A stretch of DNA of 64,000 nucleotides, taken from contig JAAOMT010000128.1 in the NCBI GenBank assembly GCA_016748015.1, positions 503,538 to 567,537 on the forward strand. Reading direction: 5' to 3'. The notes beneath the pieces were generated by a model. It was not told the DNA's origin. It saw nothing but the letters and a program-made list of their open reading frames with translations, and made no database searches. Both the position numbers and the translations under genes were made by a program. The first letter of the stretch is position 1. Every line of letters starts with the position of its first letter. This DNA comes from Geosiphon pyriformis. Its lineage: Eukaryota > Glomeromycota > Glomeromycetes > Archaeosporales > Geosiphonaceae. Below are positions 9,700 to 20,162 of this stretch, piece by piece.

Positions 9700-10985
9700 T
9701 TATTTTTTTTTTAATATTGAGTTTTATTAAAATCTTCTAAATTTCTTAAATTTTTCTCTTAAATTAGCTTCAGAACTTCTTTTTTAAGAATTGTCTTTGT
9801 AATTCTGGTCTGTAATTCTTCAAATTATATATTAATTAATTTTTTTAGTTAATTAATAATTATTGTACTTATTTCTAATATATAGTAGTATTTCTAACCA
9901 ATTCTAAAATCTTATCTGTAATCTGTAAATGGTTTTTGCATATATAAATAAATTGCTTTTTTTCATAATTTGTTTAATTTGTTGTGTTATAAGTTGGAGT
10001 AAGAACAGAATTGTAAAGTGATAAAAAAAATCAAAGAGAATTCAATTTTAAAGAACAAAGTGAATGAGTATAAATTCAATATGTGAAATCAGTCTTATAA
10101 AATATTTCAGTTACTATACTTTTCAAAAGATAACCAAGAATCTGAAGGTAGAGAAATAGTTCATACTGTTAACAAATGATTACACACTGGTATAATTTTA
10201 TGCCTCATATTGACACTCTTAGAATTCAATATCAGATATTAAATGTACTCTTTAATCACGTTTTATTCAATAATTTTCAAATGCTACAATTATATGTTTT
10301 AAGAAAAAGTAAGAAATAACCAACAAGTAATCTTTTATCCTAAGATGTTCAGATATTTAAAGGTAGAAAAAAAGAAATTTAGCAATAAAAGAAGGATTGA
10401 GATAAAAGTTGTTATTTTTATTTATTTGATTTCCTTAATTTCTAATATGCCTTGTATTTCTGATATGCTTTTCTATAGTTAAGAAATTTATTGCTTATAT
10501 AACTATCAAAAGTGGTCAATAATCAGATCAATAACTAGATCAATAATTAGGTCAATAATCAAGTCAATAATTGGATTAATGATCAAGTCAATAATCAAAT
10601 CAATGATTAGGTTATTGATTAGGTCAATAATTACTATCTAAAAATAAGGTGGCTAATTATATGACATTAGTGGTTAATACATGTGATAACTAATAAAAAG
10701 TATGAGTTTTAATCATAATAGTACTATAGTTAGATCAAACATCCTTTTGGTTTTATTTATGTATAAGTTCTAAATGTTTATTTTCTGTCCTAATTAATAA
10801 TAGCAAAAGTTCTTAAGAATTGGTTGTGTCTATTGGTTTCAATTTTTTAAAATAAATTTTTTATCTGGTATTAATATTCTTAAAATTTTCAATGTTTTTT
10901 TTACTTTTCTTATTATTTTGTTTACTGGATTTCCAAAAGTATAATATCTGAAATATTGTTTTTTACTTTGGGATCTTTGAATTAT
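9700..10985 (-). pseudogene. Ty3-A' ORF3 relic, split by a solo LTR
   Basis: The reverse complement of 9703-9984 aligns to the second half of Ty3-A ORF3 (about 7330-7605), and 10720-10985 aligns to its first part and the integrase-ORF3 junction. No open frame of any length remains. The two parts are separated by the Ty3-B LTR at 9985-10719. It is useful only as evidence that the ORF3 region belonged to the ancestral Ty3-A element. Confidence 0.65.
9985..10719 (-). repeat. Ty3-B solo LTR in Ty3-A'
   Basis: In + orientation it begins TGTTATAAGTTGG and ends ATCATAATA, the degraded form of the reverse-complemented Ty3-B LTR. The inner 12-bp array has 10 units at 10515-10634. Flanking Ty3-A' sequence resumes on both sides in register with Ty3-A ORF3. 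No Ty3-B internal sequence is attached, so it is a solo LTR, probably left by LTR-LTR recombination. Confidence 0.85.
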
Positions 10986-11743
10986 TTTTTTGTTTTTATA
11001 TTGTATTGTTTATTTATTAATGATAACTTTAAAACTTAATTTTTAATATTGGATAAGTTATAAAAATTGTTGTACAAATAAGTAAATTTTGTCAATAATT
11101 TCTATCTTTATTATTGTTTTTATCATGTGTGTTGGTTTTTTATATACTATTCTGGTTAATTAATTTAATATATTTGTTTTAATAATTATGATTGGTTTTA
11201 AATCTTGTAAAATCTTATCTGATTTGATTAGTATTTGTTGTATTCCCAATTGTGAAATATTACTGATAGATAATAATGATATATTATAGTATAGTTTTAG
11301 TTAATTACTATGTGCTGCTTTGATTAAGATTTTGTTGTTCTATCTTAATTTATAAGCTCTATTTCTTAGAATTTTTTTAATGTAAAATGATCCATTCCAT
11401 TTGAGATTGAATTTTCTATTCCATTGTTTTTCTGCTTTGGTATAATATAAAAATACTTTGTTTTCAATCCTGAATTTGACTGGTTTATTTGATAATTGAT
11501 TATTATATTGTTCTTTTTGTTTTGTTTGCAACTTTTATATATTATCAGCTACTTTTTGTCTTTTGTTTTCTAGAGTTTCCATTAAGTTATATGGAAGTTG
11601 GTTTTTGTTATTGGTTCAATTAAATATATATAAATATTTATTTCAACAGATAATATTGCTGTTCTAATATAGACTAGTTTAAATAGTATTGTTTGTATAA
11701 TATTTTGCTTCATTGTCTAATAAGCAAATAATACTAATAGTAT
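10986..11743 (-). pseudogene. Ty3-A' integrase relic
   Basis: A 63-residue open stretch on - (11340-11531) matches the Ty3-A integrase C-terminal region: KPVKFRIENKVFLYYTKAEK and a GPF-like NGSFYIKKILRNRAYKL. Here Trp codons lost in the + copy (for example KQWNRKF) are still present. Flanking DNA to 11743 aligns to the integrase core but is decayed. The element is cut at 11744 by the 5' LTR of Ty3-B copy B1; the rest (RT, dUTPase, protease) is not found in the window. Confidence 0.75.
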
Positions 11744-12422
11744 TGTTATGGTTAAAACTTATACTTCTTATGAATTATTACATGTATTAGCCACTAATAT
11801 CATATAAATTAGCCACTCTAATTTTAAAAAGTGATCATTGACCTGATCAATGACCTGACTGTTGACTTGATTATTGACCTAATTATTGACCACTTTTGAT
11901 AGCTATATAAGTGATTAATCTCTTAGCTGTAGAAAAGCATGTAAAAATCAATGAAATTAAATAAATAAAATAACAACTTTTATCTCAATCATTTTCTTAT
12001 TGCTAAATTCCCTTTCCCTATCTTCAAGTATCTGAATATTTTGGAATAAAAGATCACTTATTGGTTATTTCTTACTCTTTTCCTAAAACATGTAATTGCA
12101 GTATTTGAAAATTATTGAATAAAATATAACTGAAAAGCACATCTGATACCTAATATTGAATTCTAAAAATGTTAACATAAGACATAGAATTATACCAGTG
12201 TGTGATCATTTGTTGACAGTACAGACTATCTCTCTACTTTTAGATCTCTGGTTATCTTTAGAAAAGTACAGCAACTGAGATATTTTATGAGACTGATCTT
12301 GTATATTGAATTCATACTCATTTAATTCACTCTTTGAAGTTGAATTCTTTTTGATTCCTTTTACCACTCTACAATCCTGTTTTCCCTTGCTATCTGTTAG
12401 CTTGTTACTCCAATCTATAACA
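11744..12422 (+). repeat. Ty3-B copy B1 5' LTR
   Basis: It starts TGTTATGG and ends TCTATAACA, and is followed by the primer site. The U3 array has 5 units of 12 bp (11833-11892). A TATA-like GCTATATAAGTGAT follows the array by about 12 bp, and a Ty3-B-type GAATAAAAT near 12117 could be a poly(A) signal. The left flank is GTAT (11740-11743), which is native Ty3-A' sequence. Confidence 0.9.
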
Positions 12423-12428
12423 TAAAAG

Positions 12429-12445
12429 TGGTGCTCCCTGTGAGG
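12429..12445 (+). promoter_or_regulatory. Ty3-B primer-binding site (B1)
   Basis: TGGTGCTCCCTGTGAGG starts 6 bp after the LTR end. It begins TGG, the complement of the tRNA CCA tail, and is conserved after every Ty3-B 5' LTR here. I cannot name the tRNA with confidence. Confidence 0.8.
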
Positions 12446-12474
12446 TTGTCAAAATCCACTTTGTTTCTTATTGT

Positions 12475-13331
12475 ATAGGTGATTATTCATACCTGTTACA
12501 ACAATTAGAAGAACACTTTGAAGCACAAAACAAAAATAATCTAGACTTTATTGAACTCAATCTTTTGCCCTTCTGCTTAATTTGCTTTCCCATTGAAAAA
12601 CAATCCAGCAGACAATTCCAAGACTTTTAGAACTGGTTCCTGAACAAGCATTCAGCTGAAATCTACACAGCTTATACAACCTATTACTTTGACCAAGCTT
12701 ATTTTAAAGACAACTTTGAAGAAAGAAACAACAGTATCAATCAGCTCTTATATTTCACAACCTTTGAACAACAGCCCTCTGATTTCGAATATCTGAATCA
12801 TCAAATTCACATTTGAATTGCTGCCCATCAAGCAACTGAAACTCCCTTTGAAACAGAAGAAGAAAGCTACTAAACTGCTCCTGTTTTTGATCTTTTATCA
12901 AGTAAATTAGATTTATTTACACAAACAGTTACCCTTGAACCAATGGCTAATAATTCCATACAACAAAACATTCTGATTGCTTTCTAAGGCATACAAACTG
13001 CTTTAGGGTGAAAAAACAATACCTTACTACCATTATTTAGAGGCAATGCACAAAATCCAATTGAATGATTGAATGACTTTGAAAAAGCTACCACAGCCAA
13101 CCAATATAATAATAAATACAAGTTCCAAATTGTTGATGGCTACCTCTAAGGCTTTCCTGCCACTTGGTTCTCACAAAAAACTGATGCTGATGCTTATCAA
13201 AGAATTCTTAAATAGGCACCAACAAATGCTAAAGAAAAAAACACTTTTTTTACAACCCAGTTTGAAACTAAATTTAGAACTTCTATCTTAATATCCAAAT
13301 GACATATAGAATTAGAAAAAAAAACTCAAGG
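12475..13331 (+). pseudogene. Ty3-B B1 gag, first part
   Basis: This is the N-terminal and capsid-like part of Gag (about 290 residues in B2). Recognisable segments include SSRQFQDF near 12610, HSAEIYTAYTTYYFDQAYF near 12650, and the capsid region (PLFRGNAQNPIE near 13035, then TANQYNNKYKFQIV). The start codon is ATA instead of ATG at 12475. At least eight stops occur (for example 12628, 12813, 12871), mostly at Gln or Trp positions. The reading is cut at 13331 by HL copy H1 and resumes at 32908. Confidence 0.85.
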
Positions 13332-15426
13332 TTTTTTTTTTTTTTTTTTTTGTTAATGTGTAACCACACCAGTTGTTTATTAGTTAAGTCCACAATAATA
13401 TGGTGGTTTCATAAAGCCAGCTTACCCAATAATACAAAATCACAAAATGCAGCTAATCATAAGCAGAAAGCCCTAACTACACACTAGTACTATCTTTGCT
13501 ATCTAATGTATTAAACATATCAAACTCATACATCTTATCTATAATGCTAACAAGCTCATGACTATTCTTAATCATACCACTCATCCACTTAGCAGTCTGA
13601 TCAGGATTGGATTTGATACTAAGGGGTTAATCTTCCCACAGTTGTATTATTATATCAAAAATGTCATCATAGACTAAAAAGTCTTTAATCTCATCATCAT
13701 TATCATCATCCATTTTATCATTATTAAATACATCTTCCAAGAAGATCCAATCACACTTTTTTGTCAGGGACTTAAAGTTTCTATTTAACATAGAAGCCAC
13801 AGCAGCCACAGCTTTAACTTGTCTTTTCAAACCAATCATACTTTCCCTTAATGTTATGTCCACAACTGGTGAAGTAAACAGCAGTTTGGTAACCAACACA
13901 ACCAGAGAACCAACAGGTTCAATTATAGACTTAACCAACAATGCCAACTCATTGAGATGGAATTCCATAGAAGCCAATTTGGATCCAACAACAGTAATTG
14001 GAACAGAGAAGACGCCAAGAACTATGAGTACTACAACTTTAGCAGGTGAATCAAGAACAGGATCTATACCAGCAACAGCAGCAGTAGCAGGAACCACAAA
14101 GACAACAGCTTTGGCATAAGACATAGCTCCAGCAAACAAAGACTTAAAAACTTTGAGACCACTAGTAGAGTTGGGAACAAACTTGAGAAGAAGAGGAGGT
14201 GACACCTTGCAGTCCACAGCTAAATAATCCAAACCTTAACACCTGTAGCAGCGACGGCATCCAGGAGTTTCTCGCCAGATACAGCAACCATGCAAGGTAC
14301 CAGTTTTTAACACAGCATTGTCCAAGGATTTCAGAAAATTGAAGGTAACCACAGCAAAACGTTAATGTTAATATGAATTAGAGGATTGAGGAATAAAACA
14401 GGTTTGGCCACCAGCCTGGGAAACCAAATCACTAATCTCAAAGGCAGTATAACCAAAGAGAAGATTAACCAACTTAGCTTTAAATGCATCTCTTGAAGCA
14501 ATAACTTCTCTTTGGTTAACTACAGGAAAAATTCTGACACTATCTTTTTTGACCAACACAAACCAGTGTTTAAGAGCCTTAGCAGCAGAAGAAATGTTTT
14601 TGAAGTGAATCACAGCATATTACCACAAGCCAGCTGGCTTCAACTTAATAGAAGTGACAACACCAAAAATACCAAGAGCAGCTTTGATGTTATCAGAAAA
14701 GATACCTAAAAGAACATCATGAAATGCAACAAACAGAGGAGGGGAAGACACAGAGGCCATACCAGAAGACCATGCAATCTTAAAAGTGGTCAGAAAAACT
14801 TTTTTACTAATAACCACTTTGATAATACCATTTAGACTCTTCTGAAATGCAAAAATTTCACACAAAACAATTTGACAGTATCTTGTGAAACTGACTTAAG
14901 CCCAATACAACCAGGCAGCAGCTGAAACAAAAAACTAAGCAGGGCCATTTTGATCTTAAATGTACTACTAGGCACAAGATTGGAGGCCATTCAACCAGAA
15001 AACTTTTGACGACCATTTACATTCTCCCAAGCACTATTATCAGCAGTGCCAGAAACTGGGGAAGGAGCAGTTAATTTTATTTTTATCTGATCAGTCCAAT
15101 CTTTGAGATTATCTGGAGTGATGAACTGTTTTGTTTTTATGACAGATAAAGATCTGCCAAAGAGTACCACATCAGGCAACACAGCCTGTGGTTGATTTTT
15201 TCTTATCTTGTGAAATGTGCCGTTGTTATTACCATTCATATCAGGAAGAGAGCTGACTGCTGCTATGGAGATCTTTTCCAAGATCTTATCTGGAACCATA
15301 AAGGAGTTCGGTATCACCATAACAGTTGCAACTGTCTGCTGCTGTTTTTTGGAATTTTTGGCTTTTGCAGCCATTTGTGAAGTAGTAGTAGTAGTAAAAG
15401 TAGTGATAGTGGTGAGAGCAGAAAAG
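13332..15426 (-). mobile_element. HL copy H1, 3' portion (ORF1-only LINE-like element)
   Basis: On + it begins with a T20 tract (13332-13351), the complement of a poly(A) tail, then a 3' tail shared with LINE-L. On - it encodes the ORF1-like protein in pieces: N-terminal Ser/Thr-rich region (15380-15000), RRM-like units (14865-14368), a zinc knuckle with a Tyr change near 14250, a coiled-coil-like segment (LASMEFHLNELALLVKSI) and an acidic tail (13627-14232). It is broken by stops and shifts. It continues 5'-ward at 32558 because LINE-L copy L2 inserted into it. H1 itself sits in B1 gag; flanks AAACTCAAGG (to 13331) and GAACCCGAGG (32908-32917) are a diverged target duplication. Confidence 0.85.
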
Positions 15427-17368
15427 GGACTGGAAAAACTTTTTTTCTCTCTTTGTCTGTTATCACAAAAATTACTATACCTTAAAGTTAGAAAAATAGT
15501 TTTTTGCCAAAAGATATCCTTAGTTAAAATACATTTTATTATTATTATAACAGACTTTAAAGTGTTTGACAACAATACTAATAGCAAAGTAACAACAGTC
15601 ACGAACAGAAGTACTAGCATAAATACTATTAAGAATATAGACCAAATAGAAAGAAATTCCACTGTCAATACAGAGAAGAAAGAAAATAGCACATTCATAC
15701 CAAATCAAACACCAGTCAAAAAAACAAGACCTACAACATCTACATTCAGGTTTGAACATAACAGTGTAATAATTAGAAGTGTAAACACAAGCAGTAGAAA
15801 CAACACATCTTTTAAAATTGCAAATACTTCAAAAAAAACAGCTCCACATTGAAGAGCAGCTGACTTCTCCTCACTAACAGGCAGCAGACTGAAAGAAAAG
15901 CCTAATAAAAAATACAAACACTTGGGAAAAATAAGTGTAAAAGACCTGATAGAAAGATTTAACCAAGTCATTGAAGAGAAGCTTACTAATAAAACAACAG
16001 ACCAGACCAACAATTTTGTCTTGTAACCAATGTTCAGCAAAGGAGGAAACAGTAATAAGTTTCAAATAGAAGCTTGGATTGGTGAAAAGGGAGCATCAAG
16101 GTCTCTGAAAAAATTGGATAGACCATCCAAACTGCTTAGTGAAGAGATTGAAAGAGCAGTGCAGATTGAAGCAGCTCTAAGGAAATCCAATCCTGAGATT
16201 TTAAATAAGATCAACAAAAAAAAATCTGCAGAGAAATTTGATAAATAAATGGACAATCCATTTGAAATGAACAAAGATATTGCTAATATGGAAGAGACTG
16301 CAGAAGATATGGAAGACTTTGAATCGGGTCTATTAAGCAGAATGCCAAGCCCAAGCCCAGGCCAAAAGAATAACAGATTGTCTGAAAAAAATGCCACATT
16401 TACAAAAGCAAATCTAGAAGAAGGGTAGAGGATTGTTGTTTATGGCACCAAAAAACATGTTCTATTTGTGCAGATAGTGGACATACCAGAAAAGAATGTG
16501 GAAAAGAAGGTGGGGTGGATTTACAATCTGTTGGAGGATGTCAGTTACCTTTTGGAAGCTGTGTTGGTAAGAAACCAAGAAATCAGGATAAATTTCTTCC
16601 AAATCACTGGAAGAGATTAAGCTAAAAAGATCTTGGCAGAAGCGGATATTGAATTATTTTTGATGGCAACTGATGGCATTGCCAATCAAATGGCTGGTCA
16701 AAAGAAGGTTTTAGTTAGGGATATTCCCTTGGGTATTTCTGACAGAGAAGTTGGAGCTGCTATGAGAGAATTTGGAAAGGTGAAAAAAGTCCAAATCAAA
16801 GTGGCTGGAAAATGACAGTTGGCAGTGGTGGAATTCAACAACCAAGAAGAGGCAACTAGAGCAGTGGACCAATGGTCAACCCTGATTAGAAAAGATGCAG
16901 TTAGAATATACCCAATGATAGGCACCCAAAAAATCATTGAGCAGAGAAAAACCTGGGAAGTTAAGCTAGTTGGCCTACCACAAAACTGTACTGCTCACTA
17001 TCTAAATACCACTTTGGACCAAATCAAAGCCCAATCTTGTTTTATTCTAAGGACTAGCAGAAACTACACCAGAATGGGCTGTGCTTACATAGGGTTTGAT
17101 AGTAAAGCCAGTTGCTATAATGCTACCAGTAAGCTCTTGGTAATTGGAAACACTGTGATTCACTGGGTACTCACTGATACTAAAGAATACCATTTTTGTT
17201 ATCAGATAGGACACTTGGTTTTAAAATGCTTTACTTTACTTAAGAAAAAGAAGGGAAATACCAAGAAAGTTACCAATAACATACAATTGGCCAAATTGTA
17301 TGTCAGAAAGAACATACTGGGGAAAGATCATATGCTGAAATGGCGGCACTAAACCCATCTAATAATAG
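15427..17368 (+). pseudogene. LINE-L copy L2: 5' end and ORF1, first part
   Basis: ORF1 is a nucleic-acid-binding chaperone-type protein of the LINE particle. Relative to the better L3 copy it shows the N-terminal region (from about 15560), PMFSKGGNSNKFQIEAW near 16030, an RRM-like unit (VLVRDIPLGISDREVG near 16710), a second RRM-like unit and a CCHC knuckle (CYQIGH with first Cys changed, near 17195). Stops occur at about 15850, 16245, 16425, 16618 and 16813. It is cut at 17369 by B2; reading resumes in register at 24646 (N-P-S-N-N-R). The 5' junction is defined by an 11-bp target duplication, GAGCAGAAAAG, at 15416-15426 and 32547-32557. Confidence 0.85.
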
Positions 17369-18106
17369 TGTTACAGGTTGGAGTAACAAGCTAATAGATA
17401 GCAAAGGAGAACAGTATTGTATGGTGATGGAAATAAACAAAGAAGGAATTACAATAAGGGAGTGAATTGAATAAGTAGGAATTCAATGTGTGTGATCAGT
17501 TTCATAAAAATCACAGTCACTAATTTTTTCTTAAATCTGAAGGTAGAGGAATAATCCGTGATTGTCAACAAGATAACACCACTGTTATTATTCTATGCCT
17601 CAACTTGGCGATTCTTAGAATCAATAACAGGTATTGTTGTACTTTTCAATCATTTCTTTATTCAATAAATTACAAGAGCAAGCCAATTGCTTCTTAGGCT
17701 AATTCTAACAAATACAAATCAAGAAGGGGAAAAAATAAGGTATGTGAATGCCAACAAGTAGATACTTGAAGGTAAGGAAAGGAGAATAAGCAATTATGAA
17801 AGGAAGTAATTAATATTGTTTATTTCATTACTTTTATCATGTCTTTCTACAGCTAAGGGAATCATTGCTTATATAGCTATCTAAAGTGGTCAATGACCAG
17901 ATCAACGATCAAGTCAATGATAAGGTCAATGATCAGGTCAATGATCAGATCATTGATCAAGTCAATGATTAGGTCAATGATCAGGTCAATGGTCAGGTCA
18001 TTGATCAGATCAACAATTACTATCTAAAAATAGGGTGGCTAATTATATGACATCAGTGGCTAATACATGTGATAATTAATAAAAACTATGTGTTTCAACC
18101 ATAACA
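17369..18106 (-). repeat. Ty3-B copy B2 3' LTR
   Basis: 738 bp, TGTTAC...ATAACA on +. The 12-bp array has 11 units (17889-18020). The left flank ATAG (17365-17368) matches ATAG after the 5' LTR (24642-24645), a perfect 4-bp target duplication. Against the 5' LTR I see about two dozen substitutions in the first ~400 bp, all transitions, plus a 21-bp deletion in the 5' LTR. Confidence 0.95.
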
Positions 18107-18732
18107 TTATCCTCTCCAAAGAGATTGAGCTCCGGCGAAATCAAACTATTTATGAGATAGTCTATGTAAAAGGTTTTGTCTAACTCAAAACTAACTAGTT
18201 TGTTGAAGTCTTTTGTAAATAGAGTATATAGTACTTGAGACAAAATAAGCTTTGTATCTAAGAGACCAAATCTTTGTATAAGAGTTTTGGCTCTTTTTGC
18301 AATGGTCAAAACTCTTGGGACATTTAAATGTATAATGCCCAAAATTTCCACTTGTATCTCTGAAGTTGTTTTCTTCATGAGCTTCATGTCTTCTATGATT
18401 TCACCAAGATGACCATAGAGTTCTAGTTGTCTTCCATATGACAAGTTTTTGTCTATGGGCAAGATTTTTTGTATTGTTTTTCCAATTGTGCTGGAAGGTG
18501 AAAATATCGCTGCTGTTATGCTTTCCAGCAGGTATTTATCCATTTTGCTACCAATTCTTTCTTTTCTGGTAGTTGTTTTCTTTGGTCTAATAACAGTGTG
18601 AGTTCCACTGTTGTCTGTTATAGTGGTTTGTTTTCCGATAGTCAGAGTAGCATTTGGATAGTTCTTGATTCAGTACTCATGAAGAGTATAGAAAGCATTT
18701 TGAATGTTTTGATCCAGGAAATAATTGTTCAT
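18076..18732 (-). pseudogene. Ty3-B B2 ORF3 (one stop)
   Basis: From ATG at 18732 to TAG at 18076 there are 219 codons, the family length. One nonsense codon lies at the Trp of the YWIKNYPNA motif (near 18671), and the rest (155 residues) is open. The conserved core IDKNLSYGRQLELYGHLGEI and MKLMKKTTSEIQ is present. The C-terminal codons lie inside the LTR. Function unknown; see the intact copy at 51826. Confidence 0.8.
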
Positions 18733-18834
18733 GTCGATTGAAGATACCTCTGTTTTGGGAATGGTGCATTTATTTATATCTAATTTTTGCTGATCATTTG
18801 GGTCAGTATTACCACAACAGGTAACCAATCAGGT

Positions 18835-19700
18835 CATTTGTGATATTTCTTGAGTCGCATGCCATAAACAGGGCGATCACTGAATATTGTTCCATATTGA
18901 TCTTGTAAGATATAAAAACCATTGTTCAAAACTTTGTTGACTATAAAGGGTTCTTTCCACTGGCTAGAGAATTTATCACCATAGACATTGTCTCTGTCTG
19001 AATGGTATTCCAAAACTAAGTCACCAACACTTAAGGAAAGTGTTTTATAGGTCTTTTTCTTTTTGAGCTTCTCTTGGAACTGTTTTATCTTTTCAAAGGT
19101 GCTTCTACCAATGAGTCAAGAATGATACCAAGTCTTCTTTGCAAAATGTCCTTGTAATCTTCTATTGTTATTTCTTCAAAAGGTATTGTTTCTATATCCG
19201 TTTCTATTGGTAGAGTTGCCATTTGTCCATAGAGCAGATAAAAGGGTTCATAACTTGTTATGTCATGATTCACAGTTCTGTAAGCAAACAAGGCTGAAGG
19301 CAATACTTTGTCCCATAGGTTGGTTTCTTCACTGGTTTTGGCTAGGGTTTCACATAGTGTTCTATTGAAACGTTCTACTAGGCCATTTGTTTGGGGNNNN
19401 NNNNNNNNNNNNNNNNCTGCATATTGTAGATCACAATTTCTCTTTCTTCAAATCTAATGACTCTCTGGGGGCAGTCAGGATCTTTTCTATTTCTTTTATA
19501 TAACTGGTTCTGGTGAATCAAATAGAAATTTGATTGTTTGCGCAAATGTTCTCTTTGCTGTCAAGTATAGTCCGGCAGGTATTGTCCTTTACCCAAAAAT
19601 TTCATTAAAGCAGAGTAGTTGTCCAAGTCCATTATTGTGTTTGTTTGTGGGGGAGTTACAAATAATTAAGTTGGTTTGGTTTGAGAGGGTTTTACTATCA
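18835..19700 (-). pseudogene. Ty3-B B2 integrase, interrupted by an assembly gap
   Basis: On -, 19396-18835 encodes the core's last part and C-terminal domain: QTNGLVERFNRTL (catalytic Glu), LPSALFAYRTVNHD and the DLVLEYHSD and WKEPFIV segment. Upstream of the gap only the RNase H-integrase linker (19700-19417) is visible. The HHCC zinc site and both catalytic Asp regions are missing because of a run of 20 N. A small deletion near 19100 shifts the frame (LVEAPLKR then stop). Other Ty3-B copies show that roughly 450 bp belong in the gap. Confidence 0.8.
19397..19416. other. Assembly gap (20 N)
   Basis: Twenty N between integrase sequences that are about 450 bp apart in B1 and B3. The run is therefore a placeholder of arbitrary length, and B2 is longer than its coordinates suggest (about 7.7 kb). 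Confidence 0.95.
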
Positions 19701-20162
19701 CTGGATGGTAAGTCTGGAGAGAGCATCGGCATTTTGATGATTAGCTCCTTTGCGGTGTTGAATGTCATAGTCAAATTCGTCCAAGTGGAGTATCCAGTGA
19801 GTTATCTGTTTATGTTCCAGGTTTTTTTTGTTGTGTAGCCAAACCAAAGCTTGGTGATCTGTTACCACCAAAAATTTCACACTCTTAAGATATTTGTCCC
19901 AGTAGCTGGTAGCCCAAACTACTGCTAAGCATTCCTGCTTAGTAACTGAGTAGTTCCTTTCTGCTGGTGTGAGAGTTCTACTGGCATATGCTACGGCATG
20001 TTCTCTGTTATCTTCATCTTTTTGAGAAAAAACAGCACCAAGTCCATAGCCAGATGCATCAGTGTGGAGGATAAAAGGTTGATCCAAATTAGGTTGCATG
20101 AAGATGGGTTCTGTAACCAGTTTTTCCTTCAGAATTTCAAATGCTTTTTGTTGATGAGTGCT
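19698..20162 (-). pseudogene. Ty3-B B2 RNase H
   Basis: A 133-residue frame carries the RNase H fold of Ty3 elements: FILHTDASGYGLGAVFSQ (first Asp), SVTKQECLAVVW (Glu), VVTDHQALVWL (Asp) and HRKGANHQNADALSRL (His/Asp). All catalytic residues are visible. It is separated from the RT only by a TAG at about 20162, where other copies have Trp (YHWDTHQQKAFE). This is the continuation of one Pol polyprotein. Confidence 0.85.

Noticed and set aside
13332-13351. T-runs (13332, 26415, 43211) as transcription terminators
   Set aside because: They are complements of poly(A) tails of - strand LINE/HL insertions, each next to the common 3' tail.
15217-15852. 211-aa frame on + (and antisense frames at 28275-28928, 39222-39803, 53573-54958 N-terminus)
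   Set aside because: These lie antisense to HL ORF1 sequence and recur wherever HL occurs; the sense strand explains them.
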